A stretch of DNA of 64,000 bases from NCBI GenBank assembly GCA_036562565.1, contig DATCJY010000043.1, forward strand, positions 1 through 64,000, in the 5' to 3' direction. Below the pieces are notes generated by a model that was not told the origin of the DNA, did not search any database, and worked only from the letters and a program-made list of their open reading frames with translations. Position numbers and translations under genes: made by a program. Below, piece by piece: positions 41,266-49,703 of this stretch (the first letter of the stretch is position 1; each line of letters begins with the position of its first letter). This DNA comes from DATCJY01 sp036562565 (GTDB lineage Bacteria; Bacteroidota; Bacteroidia; Flavobacteriales_D; Sanyastnellaceae).

Positions 41266-44055
41266 TTACTCCTTCTCATTGTAGACTATTCTAAATTCTA
41301 CTCTTCTATTCATCGACCTACCATCCACAGTGAAGTTTGAAGCAATTGGTTTAGTATCTCCATAGCTGGCAATAATGAGGCGTTCCTTGTCCACACCTTT
41401 GCTGATTAAATAATCCGCAACGGCCTGGGCACGTTTTTGAGACAAACGCTTGTTGTATTCCGAGCTACCGGTATTACATGTATGTGCATTGATTTTAAGT
41501 GCGAATCCATCCTCCAACATCATGATTGAAGCGATGTAATCGAGGTTTGCATAAGAGCTTTGACTCACTTCAAAACTGTTGTACTCAAAACGAACATCCT
41601 GAAGTTTAGCAAACTCTCTGTTGAGCTTGGCCAGTTCCAACTTAGCTGTTGGTTTACCGATGCTCACAAGCTTTTTGGAGAACTCTTGCAGATCATAAGG
41701 TGCAATGTGAGCGTTCTTAAATCCTTTGGCTTTCAATTCACTTAAACGCTCCTCGAGCTGTTGTGGTGATGATGCTGTAAATACGGCATATTTATATCCA
41801 GCCTTCTCTCTGAGTTCTGCAACCTCCGTATCGATGGATTTGAAGTGAGCACTTTGTATGGGTATGCGCTGTGCCACTGAATCCAACACGATATGATAAA
41901 GTGTAATTTGCTTGCGATTCGCTTGTGCAACAGCATTTGACTCCGGTTGTATATGGGAATCCTTAGCATCTCTAGGTTGTACAGCAACAGTTGGCTCTAC
42001 AACAGTTTGATTCACCATCTGAGCTGATGAGTGTTGCTGTGTTTTGGTACTACTCTCCTGTGCAACTTCACCAGTTTTCTGTTCTACAACCACTTCCGGT
42101 TCTGCTATTGCCATAACGGCATCCACCATGGATTCTTGCACGTCATTGTTCTTCTCAATAGTTGTTTCGTTAATGGTATCCTCCTTAGCTTTAGCAGCCA
42201 ATGCAGCTAGATGAGCAGCTCGATAGGCCGGTGAGTAATAACCTTTTCTCACCAGTTTCTGGTCATAGTTTTCATCTAAGAATGACTCAGCATAAGAGGT
42301 CATAACGCCATACTTCTTGAGCGCAGTGTGCAACGGAATCAAATCCATCCAATTGGATGTACGCTCAATGGCATAGAGATATCCCTTGCTAGTCTTAATC
42401 TCTGAAATTTCATTTTCGATGTGCTCAAACACTTGGCTTTCAAACGGAATTGGCTCCACGGATTCCGCTACGACCAACATATAGAAACGCTCTTTGGGAA
42501 GAGTATCCAGCTGAGCAATAATACTCTGCTGACGTTTGCTCATATTGATGAGTACCGGGTCCACCTTCGGACGTTGAATCAATGGTTCTATCACAATCTG
42601 ATTCTCCGGAAGCGTTGTGCAATAGAAGTTTCGGTATACGCAAGCTCTCTGACGCTTGCCATATTTTCCTCTCGGGCCGATAACTTCACAACGCAGTTGA
42701 TAGTAGCCTTCATTTTCCAGACTATAGACAAAAGACAAACTGTCTGAAACACGCTCATCATTCAACGTCCATCTGATTTCCTGAACATTAAATTCATTGA
42801 ACATGCTTAGGTCCAATGATGCTTTAAACGTTTTGCCTATATAAACAGTATCCGGGATTGAAATCATTGGATCCGTGATGGCCTTTACTTCCAGCTGTGT
42901 TTCGCTGATGGCCGAAAACACCATCTTGGTTGTTGTATCTACCGCACTCAAAACAACGGTATAGATTCCAGGCTCTTTGTAGCAATATTCAATTTCTTCC
43001 CCCACCATCGTGGTACCATCACCCAAATCCCATTGATACACAAAAGGAAGCGACTTGTCCAGTTGCTCCATGTTTTCATCCATAAGGTAATAGCACCAGA
43101 TTATCTCTTCACTCGGTTGGCATTCTCTGTCAACTTCTTCAGTTTTCGTAAAGAAATACACATCATCCAATTCATGGTCGCGGTTACTGCTGAAAAGACC
43201 AATGTTAGAACCGGTTTTTTCGAAATAAGCCAGTTCATCAGCAGGTGAATTGATGGTGTTGTTCAATCGGAAAGCTTCTTCATATTCATTGTTCTCCATG
43301 AGGAAGCTGCAATAGATGTCCATCCCTTCCGAGTCGTGACGACCATCACTGGTAAAGAACAATGTACCTTCTTCATTCACAAATGGGAAGAACTCGTTTC
43401 CTTCTTGGTTGATGTTCGGTCCCAGATTGATAGGCTCACTCCAGCCTTCCGGAGTAAGCACACATTTATATATATCCGAGCCGCCATAACCTCCCGGACG
43501 ATTGGATGCGAAATACAAAGTGCTGTCGTTATCCGTTAGAAATGGATGTGCAGTACTGTAACGGCTATTTGGGGAATTGTGAATGAACTCACCGGTTTTC
43601 ACCCACTCGCCATTGACCAACTTGGCAATAAAGATTCCTAGTTTATACTCATCCACCTTGGTGTTTTTGCCGGACTTTTTAATGAGGTTAGCGGTGTAAT
43701 ACATGGTTTGTCCATCAGACGAAACCGTGGCATGTCCTTCATTATAAAAGCCATTCACATCTCCTTTCAAAGGCTCTGCCGGCAAATAACCTCCTTTTCC
43801 ATCAGCTCGGGAGATGAATAGATCAGTGTAGAACACCTCTATGGAATCTTCATTATAGGTGGTTGTCTTCTTTGTTCTGCTAGAACAAAAGAGAATATCA
43901 TCCCCCACATAAATTGCCGAGAAGTCGGCTTCCTTCGAATTATAGGGGAAGGGTTGAACGGTATAAATCTGAGCGCTCCATGATGCCGCTTGCAGACAAC
44001 ACAGAACCAACAGCAAGAACCGAACACAACGGTGTATGTCAAGATATAAACACAT
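41266..44055 (-). CDS. PD40-PKD-OmpA envelope protein
   Basis: A 929-residue periplasmic protein. After the signal peptide (ends ASWSAQ) come WD40-like PD40 repeats (about 30-300, e.g. NRPGGYGGSDIYKC, SDGRHDSEGMDIYC), a PKD-like domain (VYQWDLGDGTTMVGEEIEYC, about 330-400), a long middle region and a C-terminal OmpA domain (about 815-925: INAHTCNTGSSEYNKRLSQKRA, ASYGDTKPIASN, MNRRVEFRIV). The OmpA domain binds peptidoglycan. The two SPOR-like segments in the middle (YMLVVAESVEPIPFESQVF and QITLYHIVLDSVAQRIPI regions) look like a repeated module. It is first gene of the three-gene operon with the unknown secreted protein and the SpoIIE phosphatase. Confidence 0.9.
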   Translation of the reverse strand: MCLYLDIHRCVRFLLLVLCCLQAASWSAQIYTVQPFPYNSKEADFSAIYVGDDILFCSSRTKKTTTYNEDSIEVFYTDLFISRADGKGGYLPAEPLKGDVNGFYNEGHATVSSDGQTMYYTANLIKKSGKNTKVDEYKLGIFIAKLVNGEWVKTGEFIHNSPNSRYSTAHPFLTDNDSTLYFASNRPGGYGGSDIYKCVLTPEGWSEPINLGPNINQEGNEFFPFVNEEGTLFFTSDGRHDSEGMDIYCSFLMENNEYEEAFRLNNTINSPADELAYFEKTGSNIGLFSSNRDHELDDVYFFTKTEEVDRECQPSEEIIWCYYLMDENMEQLDKSLPFVYQWDLGDGTTMVGEEIEYCYKEPGIYTVVLSAVDTTTKMVFSAISETQLEVKAITDPMISIPDTVYIGKTFKASLDLSMFNEFNVQEIRWTLNDERVSDSLSFVYSLENEGYYQLRCEVIGPRGKYGKRQRACVYRNFYCTTLPENQIVIEPLIQRPKVDPVLINMSKRQQSIIAQLDTLPKERFYMLVVAESVEPIPFESQVFEHIENEISEIKTSKGYLYAIERTSNWMDLIPLHTALKKYGVMTSYAESFLDENYDQKLVRKGYYSPAYRAAHLAALAAKAKEDTINETTIEKNNDVQESMVDAVMAIAEPEVVVEQKTGEVAQESSTKTQQHSSAQMVNQTVVEPTVAVQPRDAKDSHIQPESNAVAQANRKQITLYHIVLDSVAQRIPIQSAHFKSIDTEVAELREKAGYKYAVFTASSPQQLEERLSELKAKGFKNAHIAPYDLQEFSKKLVSIGKPTAKLELAKLNREFAKLQDVRFEYNSFEVSQSSYANLDYIASIMMLEDGFALKINAHTCNTGSSEYNKRLSQKRAQAVADYLISKGVDKERLIIASYGDTKPIASNFTVDGRSMNRRVEFRIVYNEKE

Positions 44056-44241
44056 AGGGCACTGAGGATTTCTACGCTAAGAGTTTACATTTGTTACATA
44101 TACCCACCAGCCCTTTGATTTCTAACTTCTTTATCATCTTCAAGATTCGCCACCTTATACGCTTTAAATTGTTTATAGAACATCGAACTCTTCCATAGAA
44201 GCAAAAGTGAGGCGAATAACTTTGTCACAAACTTTAATGCA

Positions 44242-45630
44242 GTGACACTTATAAAATCAATTTCCGGAATACGCGGTACCATTGGTGGTCCAGCGGGTGA
44301 TGGTCTCACACCACTTGATATTGTGAAGTTCACCTCTGCTTTTTGTCAGCTTATTCAAAAGCGAAAAGGCAAGCGAGATATCCTAGTGGTTGTGGGTAGA
44401 GATGCCCGCATCTCAGGAGCCATGGTGCAAGGATTGGTCAACAACACCTTGAGTGGCATGGGGGCTCATGTCATCGACCTAGGATTGTCCACAACTCCTA
44501 CAGTGGAAATTGCTGTTCCATTGGAAAAAGCTGATGCAGGAATCATTCTCACTGCAAGTCATAATCCGAAACAATGGAATGCCTTGAAGTTGCTGAATCA
44601 CAAAGGCGAATTCATCTCAGCCGAAGATGGTCAGGAAATGCTAGCCATGGCAGATGCAGAAGACTTCAGCTATGCTGATGTTGATCAGCTGGGTACTATT
44701 ATCAGCAAGGATTACTTGTTCAAGCACATTGAAGAAATATTGAAATTAGAATTGGTTAATAAAGAAGCCATTGAAAAAGCCAATTTTAATATCGCAGTAG
44801 ATGCGGTGAATTCAACCGGAGGAATCTATGTTCCGGCATTGCTGGAAGCACTCGGAGTGAAACAAATACACAAATTGTATTGCGAACCAAACGGGCATTT
44901 CCCTCATAACCCGGAACCGCTTCCTGAGCATTTGACCGACATTTCATCATTGGTGAAAGAAAAAGGTTGCGACTTTGGAATTGTGGTGGATCCGGATGTG
45001 GACCGACTGGCTTTCGTAAATGAAGATGGCAGCATGTTCGGTGAGGAGTATACACTTGTGGCCGTGGCCGATTATGTTCTTTCAAAAACACCGGGCAATA
45101 CCGTGTCCAACCTGTCCTCTACCCGTGCATTGCGCGATGTAACAGAGCAGCACAAAGGCTCCTATACTGCCGCAGCAGTTGGTGAAGTGAATGTGGTCAT
45201 CAAGATGAAAGAAACCAATGCCGTGATTGGTGGTGAAGGAAACGGTGGCATCATTTATCCTGAAGCCCACTACGGTCGCGATGCATTGGTGGGCATTGCC
45301 TTGTTCCTCTCTCATCTTGCGGAGAAGAAAATGAAGATGACGGAGCTCAGAGCTAGCTATCCGGCTTATGTCATTTCAAAAAATAAAATTGAACTAACCC
45401 CGGCACATGATGTGGATGCGATTCTAAGAGATGTTCAAGGATTATTTCCCGATGCTGTCATCAACACCATTGACGGTGTGAAGTTTGATTTTCCGGATGG
45501 TTGGGTACATTTGCGCAAGAGCAATACCGAGCCGATTGTGCGTGTATATGCAGAACATTCTACTACGGAACAAGCCGATGCACTGGCTCAAAAAGTGATA
45601 AATGCGGTAAAACAAATCGTCCATATATAA
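44242..45630 (+). CDS. glmM: Phosphoglucosamine mutase, GTG start
   Basis: Converts glucosamine-6-phosphate to glucosamine-1-phosphate for UDP-GlcNAc and cell-wall synthesis. The 462-residue phosphohexomutase has the phosphoserine loop TASHNPKQWNALK (Ser106), metal loop DPDVDRLAF, sugar loop GGEGNGGII and the C-terminal phosphate-binding RKSNTEPIVRVYAE. The start is GTG at 44242 (MTLIKSISGIRGTIGG), the usual family opening; the only nearby ATG is in another frame. Followed by a good terminator, so monocistronic. Confidence 0.93.
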   Translation: MTLIKSISGIRGTIGGPAGDGLTPLDIVKFTSAFCQLIQKRKGKRDILVVVGRDARISGAMVQGLVNNTLSGMGAHVIDLGLSTTPTVEIAVPLEKADAGIILTASHNPKQWNALKLLNHKGEFISAEDGQEMLAMADAEDFSYADVDQLGTIISKDYLFKHIEEILKLELVNKEAIEKANFNIAVDAVNSTGGIYVPALLEALGVKQIHKLYCEPNGHFPHNPEPLPEHLTDISSLVKEKGCDFGIVVDPDVDRLAFVNEDGSMFGEEYTLVAVADYVLSKTPGNTVSNLSSTRALRDVTEQHKGSYTAAAVGEVNVVIKMKETNAVIGGEGNGGIIYPEAHYGRDALVGIALFLSHLAEKKMKMTELRASYPAYVISKNKIELTPAHDVDAILRDVQGLFPDAVINTIDGVKFDFPDGWVHLRKSNTEPIVRVYAEHSTTEQADALAQKVINAVKQIVHI

Positions 45631-45633
45631 TGG

Positions 45634-45667
45634 AAGAAGCCGGAATTTAAATCCGGCTTTTTTCATT
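45634..45667 (+). terminator. Terminator of glmM
   Basis: AAGCCGGA (45637-45644), 7-nt loop, TCCGGCTT (45652-45659), then a T run. It begins 6 nt after the glmM stop codon. Confidence 0.85.
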
Positions 45668-45729
45668 CATCTATGAATTAACTTTCTGCTTTCATCCTAC
45701 CATTCAATTGTCACTCATTTTTGTGCGAC

Positions 45730-46665
45730 ATGATTCGTTTGACTATGGCTTTCTTCTTAAGCTCCTTACTTTCATCGTGTAATATAGTTGCACTTGTTGG
45801 TCGCAAACAGGACAAGAAGTTTGAAAAAAATGGCTTTGTACTTCACACTTTTGATGAGAAAGGTTACAAGCGAAGCGCTTACTACATCAACAACGGCCGG
45901 CCAAAAATCATGTTGTTGCATGGTTATGGTGCCAGCGGAATCGGTCAGTATTATCGTTCGGCTTTGGACCTGGCCAAAGATTATGATGTCATTCTTCCTG
46001 ACTTGCTCTATTGTGGTCGCAGTCATGGTGACAGCAGCGAGTTCAGCTATACGATTGCAGCACAAGTAAAACACATTGAATACCTCGTGGAGAAGCTGAA
46101 CATTCAAGAACCGATGCTTCTGGTAGGCAACTCTTATGGTGGTATTGTAGCTTCCTATTATGCAGAAAAAAATCCACCGCGTGTATCGAAGTTGGTAGTT
46201 TATGACGCTCCAATCAATTGCTACACAGCAACCTATGCCGATAGTCTGGCCAAGAGCATGGGCGTACCATCAGTTAGAGAATTGCTCTCTCCTACCAACG
46301 TTTATGAAAACAGAAAGTCACTCGATATCGTATTTCACAAACAACCGTACATTCCTCGCTTTCTGCGCCATCAAATGGTGAAATACGGCAGTTTGGTCAC
46401 GCGCGACCATCAAGTGAAGTTATTGGAATACCTCATCAGCAAGGAAGAACAGATGAACCAGTATTACTTCAAATGGCAGATGCCGGTTTACCTTGCTTGG
46501 GGCGAGTTTGATCAGCTAATCCCGATGAGTACTTGTGAGCAATTAGCCGAACGCTATTCCATTCCAAAAGAGCGAATTAAAATATTTCGCAACGCTGCAC
46601 ATGCCGCCAATGTGGAGTTTCCGAAGGAGTTTTGCGCATACATCCGCTCTCTCATGAACGACTGA
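45730..46665 (+). CDS. Alpha/beta hydrolase lipoprotein
   Basis: A 311-residue protein with lipobox FLSSLLSSC (Cys17) and an alpha/beta-hydrolase domain. The nucleophile elbow is GNSYGG with Ser135, the oxyanion loop is LLHGYGASG, the acid is in WGEFDQLIP, and the His is in AAHAANVEFP. It fits the MhpC/haloalkane-dehalogenase-like group; substrate unknown, acting at the envelope. The start is ATG at 45730; in-frame TTG at 45721 would add three residues. Confidence 0.88.
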   Translation: MIRLTMAFFLSSLLSSCNIVALVGRKQDKKFEKNGFVLHTFDEKGYKRSAYYINNGRPKIMLLHGYGASGIGQYYRSALDLAKDYDVILPDLLYCGRSHGDSSEFSYTIAAQVKHIEYLVEKLNIQEPMLLVGNSYGGIVASYYAEKNPPRVSKLVVYDAPINCYTATYADSLAKSMGVPSVRELLSPTNVYENRKSLDIVFHKQPYIPRFLRHQMVKYGSLVTRDHQVKLLEYLISKEEQMNQYYFKWQMPVYLAWGEFDQLIPMSTCEQLAERYSIPKERIKIFRNAAHAANVEFPKEFCAYIRSLMND

Positions 46666-46925
46666 TAGCTTTCACTTCACGTTTTATTAAGTCGACTAAA
46701 CGAGCGCCCTTTTCAAGCCAAACCAGAACAGATAAATGATATATTCACAGTGCACCACCGCATCCAGACTAAATGCCGAACAAGTCCATAGAACAGGGTG
46801 ATACCGAATCGGTTTGATGTGTAAATGAGATAACGCCTTCGGGTAATCATGAAATAGACTTTGCTCCGTCCATCCTTACCTTAGCAACTAACTGAAAAAC
46901 AACATTTATTAAAACAAAAAAAATC

Positions 46926-47366
46926 ATGAGAGCAAAAATTATTTTATCTGTGCTGGCGCTAAGTTTAGCATTCATCACATCTGCACAAGACCTCAAAGAG
47001 AGTGAAGTTCCTGCAGGTTTACTCGAAGCATTTAAGAAAGAACATCCGAATGTTCGTGGTGTTGAGTGGGAACGCGATGGAGCCTACTACAAAGTGGAAT
47101 TCAAACGCGACTCTCGTGACCAAGAAATTTGGTACGATGACAAAGGACAAATCTTGCGTTCCAAAGAAGATATCACAGTAGCCGAACTACCCGAGGCTGT
47201 AGCGGTCTCCATCAAGAAAAATTACCATCAATTCAAAACAGATGATATTGAAAAATGGACAGAAGGTCGCGCCATTACTTATAAAGTAGAATTAAAAAGC
47301 AGTGACGGAGACCGCAATGTGATTTTCGATAAGAACGGACAAGTACTCGTGGATGTGATGGATTAA
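46926..47366 (+). CDS. PepSY-like exported protein
   Basis: A 146-residue periplasmic protein with signal peptide (MRAKIILSVLALSLAFITSAQ) and two PepSY-like (putative beta-lactamase-inhibitor-like) repeats: KKEHPNVRGVEWERDGAYYKVEF and AVSIKKNYHQFKTDDIEKWTEGRAITYKVEL. Such proteins bind peptides or metals and are common in Bacteroidota; no partner is known. The gene has its own terminator and ends 84 nt before the convergent fadH stop. Confidence 0.82.
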   Translation: MRAKIILSVLALSLAFITSAQDLKESEVPAGLLEAFKKEHPNVRGVEWERDGAYYKVEFKRDSRDQEIWYDDKGQILRSKEDITVAELPEAVAVSIKKNYHQFKTDDIEKWTEGRAITYKVELKSSDGDRNVIFDKNGQVLVDVMD

Positions 47367-47395
47367 ACGATTCAAATAATTAATAATTAATAATC

Positions 47396-47428
47396 AAAAC
47401 GCAACTCACTTGAGTTGCGTTTTTTTAT
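47396..47428 (+). terminator. Terminator of the PepSY-like gene
   Basis: ACGCAACTCA (47399-47408) pairs with TGAGTTGCGT (47411-47420), followed by seven T. The effective loop is probably larger than the 2 nt between the arms. Confidence 0.8.
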
Positions 47429-47449
47429 TTCGTTCAACCTTGCAATATT

Positions 47450-49459
47450 TCAAATTTCTAGTGCCAGTTTTGTTCCTTCTTCAATTGCACGTTTGGCATC
47501 CAACTCCCCAGCGAACTTGGCACCACCAATCATGTGCAGTGGTTTCCCTTTGTCTTTCAATGCATCATAAACGCTGCGCTCACTTTCCTGTCCTGCGCAA
47601 ATAAGGATGTGATCCACTTCTAATATCATCTCTTTGTCATCGCGTAGGATATGCAAGCCACGCTCTGAGATTTTATTGTAGGAAACACCGTCCAAATATT
47701 TCACACCATATTTTTTGAGTTCTTCTCTGTGAATCCATGCCGTGGTTTTTCCAAGTCTTGCACCCGGCTTGCCTTTCTTGCGCTGCAGGAGATATATCTC
47801 CCGCACCGGCTGCTCCTTGGTTTTGTCTTTCATTAATCCTCCGCGATGGTGGTAATCAGTATCGACATTCCATTTCTTCAAAAAGTCAGATGTTGCCTCG
47901 GGCTTGGAGCCTTTGAGCAAAAACATCGCTACATCGATACCAATACCTCCTGCACCAATGATGGCTACCCTCTTGCCTACCTGCTTCTTATCGCGAAGCA
48001 CTTCAGGATATTCCAATACATTCGGAAGTTCAATGCCTTCTAAATCCATCTTGCGAGGAACTACACCCGATGAAATGATGATTTCATCAAAACCGTCTGC
48101 ATCATCGGGTGTGAAGGTTGTATTCAGCAGAAGCCGCACATCGTGTTTCATCAACATCACATTAAAGTAGCGCAGTGTTTCATTGAATTCCTCTTTGCCG
48201 CTTACAACCTTTGCCATGTTGAGCTGACCACCAATGGAGGATGAAGCTTCATACAGTGTTACGTCATGTCCCCGCTGAGCAGCCGTTATGGCAGCCGCTA
48301 GTCCGGCAGGTCCAGCTCCTACAATAGCTATTTTCTTTGGAGTAGTTGTTTTGGTGAGTCTCCATTCGGTTTCTCTGCAAGCAAAAGGATTCACCAAACA
48401 GCTCGCGACCTTGCGGTTGAATATGTGATCAAGACATGCCTGATTACAGGCAATGCATGTATTAATTTCATTGGTCATGCCGTTCTTCGCTTTGACCATA
48501 AAGTATGGATCAGCCAAGAATGGTCGAGCCATAGAAACCATATCGGCACAACCTTCCTGTAGAATACGCTCAGCTACTTCAGGGGTATTGATGCGATTGG
48601 TAGTGATAAGTGGGATATTCACTTTGCCCATCAATCGCTTCGTTACCCATGCAAATCCTGCGCGAGGAACCATTTGAGCAATGGTGGGTACGCGCGCTTC
48701 ATGCCAACCGATTCCGGTATTGATGATGGTTGCTCCTGCTTGCTCAATGCGCCTAGCCAGCATCTCAATCTCATCCCAAGTTTGTCCGTCTTCAATTAAA
48801 TCTAACATGGACAAGCGATAGATGATGATAAAATCTTTTCCAACCGCTTTGCGAATTCCTTCAACTATTTGAATCGGAAATTGAATACGATTTTCAAATG
48901 ATCCGCCCCATTTATCGGTTCGTTTATTGGTGCGTGACACAAGGAACTGATTGATTAGATAACCTTCGCTGCCCATGACCTCCACACCATCATAACCTGC
49001 TTCTTTAGCCAATTGTGCAGCACGGATAAAGTGTTGAATGGTAAGCCTCACTCCCCAACCCGGCAATGGCCATGGTTTGAAAGGGGCTATAGGAGCTTTG
49101 ATGCGCGAAGGAGCCACGGCCAAGGGACTATAGGCATAACGACCGGCATGCAGTATTTGCAGACAAATTTTTCCCCCTTCATGATGAACCGCTTCGGTAA
49201 TTAGGCGGTGATTGTTTACATCTGACTTACTAGTGATGCGCGCACCAAGCGGATTTAATCTGCCGAATAAATCAGGAGCAATACCACCTGTAACAATAAG
49301 CCCCACACCACCTTTTGCACGCTCGGCATAAAAAGCTGCCATTTTGGTGAAACCATCGGCATCTTCTTCCAAACCGGTGTGCATGGAGCCCATAATCACC
49401 CGGTTCTTTAATTGTGTAAAGCCAAGGTCCAGCGGTTGAAACAATTTCTCGTATTGCAT
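47450..49459 (-). CDS. fadH: NADPH-dependent 2,4-dienoyl-CoA reductase
   Basis: Reduces 2,4-dienoyl-CoA in the breakdown of unsaturated fatty acids. The 669-residue protein has the old-yellow-enzyme barrel (1 to about 350, LFQPLDLGFTQLKNRVIMGSMHTGLEE, FMN site), the [4Fe-4S] Cys cluster NTCIACNQACLDHIFNRKVASC, an FAD/NADPH module (IVGAGPAGLAAAI, IGAGGIGIDVAMF) and the terminal ICAGQESERS. Length and domain order equal E. coli FadH. I start at 49459 (MQYEKLFQPL), matching MSYPSLFAPL of E. coli; an ATG at 49480 adds seven residues. Confidence 0.93.
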   Translation of the reverse strand: MQYEKLFQPLDLGFTQLKNRVIMGSMHTGLEEDADGFTKMAAFYAERAKGGVGLIVTGGIAPDLFGRLNPLGARITSKSDVNNHRLITEAVHHEGGKICLQILHAGRYAYSPLAVAPSRIKAPIAPFKPWPLPGWGVRLTIQHFIRAAQLAKEAGYDGVEVMGSEGYLINQFLVSRTNKRTDKWGGSFENRIQFPIQIVEGIRKAVGKDFIIIYRLSMLDLIEDGQTWDEIEMLARRIEQAGATIINTGIGWHEARVPTIAQMVPRAGFAWVTKRLMGKVNIPLITTNRINTPEVAERILQEGCADMVSMARPFLADPYFMVKAKNGMTNEINTCIACNQACLDHIFNRKVASCLVNPFACRETEWRLTKTTTPKKIAIVGAGPAGLAAAITAAQRGHDVTLYEASSSIGGQLNMAKVVSGKEEFNETLRYFNVMLMKHDVRLLLNTTFTPDDADGFDEIIISSGVVPRKMDLEGIELPNVLEYPEVLRDKKQVGKRVAIIGAGGIGIDVAMFLLKGSKPEATSDFLKKWNVDTDYHHRGGLMKDKTKEQPVREIYLLQRKKGKPGARLGKTTAWIHREELKKYGVKYLDGVSYNKISERGLHILRDDKEMILEVDHILICAGQESERSVYDALKDKGKPLHMIGGAKFAGELDAKRAIEEGTKLALEI

Positions 49460-49635
49460 AAAGTCGTTATCTGTGTGCAATGTAGGCCCAAATTAAAGTT
49501 TCAATCAATTATAACTGAGAGATTAATAAAAGGGTATTAAATTCGATACACCTAAACACACATTTAACGCACACTCTGAACTTAGGCTATCAGCCGGCAT
49601 TATAGCTAACATCTATATCATTATAAAAACTATTG

Positions 49636-49667
49636 TTTTTGTTTATTAAACGAAGCAGGTACTTTCG
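49636..49667 (+). promoter_or_regulatory. Bacteroidota-type promoter of katG
   Basis: TTTTTG (49636-49641), 18 nt, TACTTTCG (49660-49667). It matches the phylum consensus with one C for T in the -7 box. The start codon is 36 nt downstream. No OxyR site could be identified by eye. Confidence 0.5.
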
Positions 49668-49703
49668 CCCTGTAATCACCAACAAAAAGTAAAAATTATT
49701 CCC

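Noticed and set aside
44094..44333. Minus-strand frame of 79 codons over the glmM start
   Set aside because: It overlaps the true glmM start on the other strand and shows no signal or motif; rejected in favour of the GTG start of glmM.
46860..46884. TTTG and TACCTTAG before the PepSY-like gene as a promoter
   Set aside because: Spacing of 13 nt is too short and the -7 box deviates in two positions.
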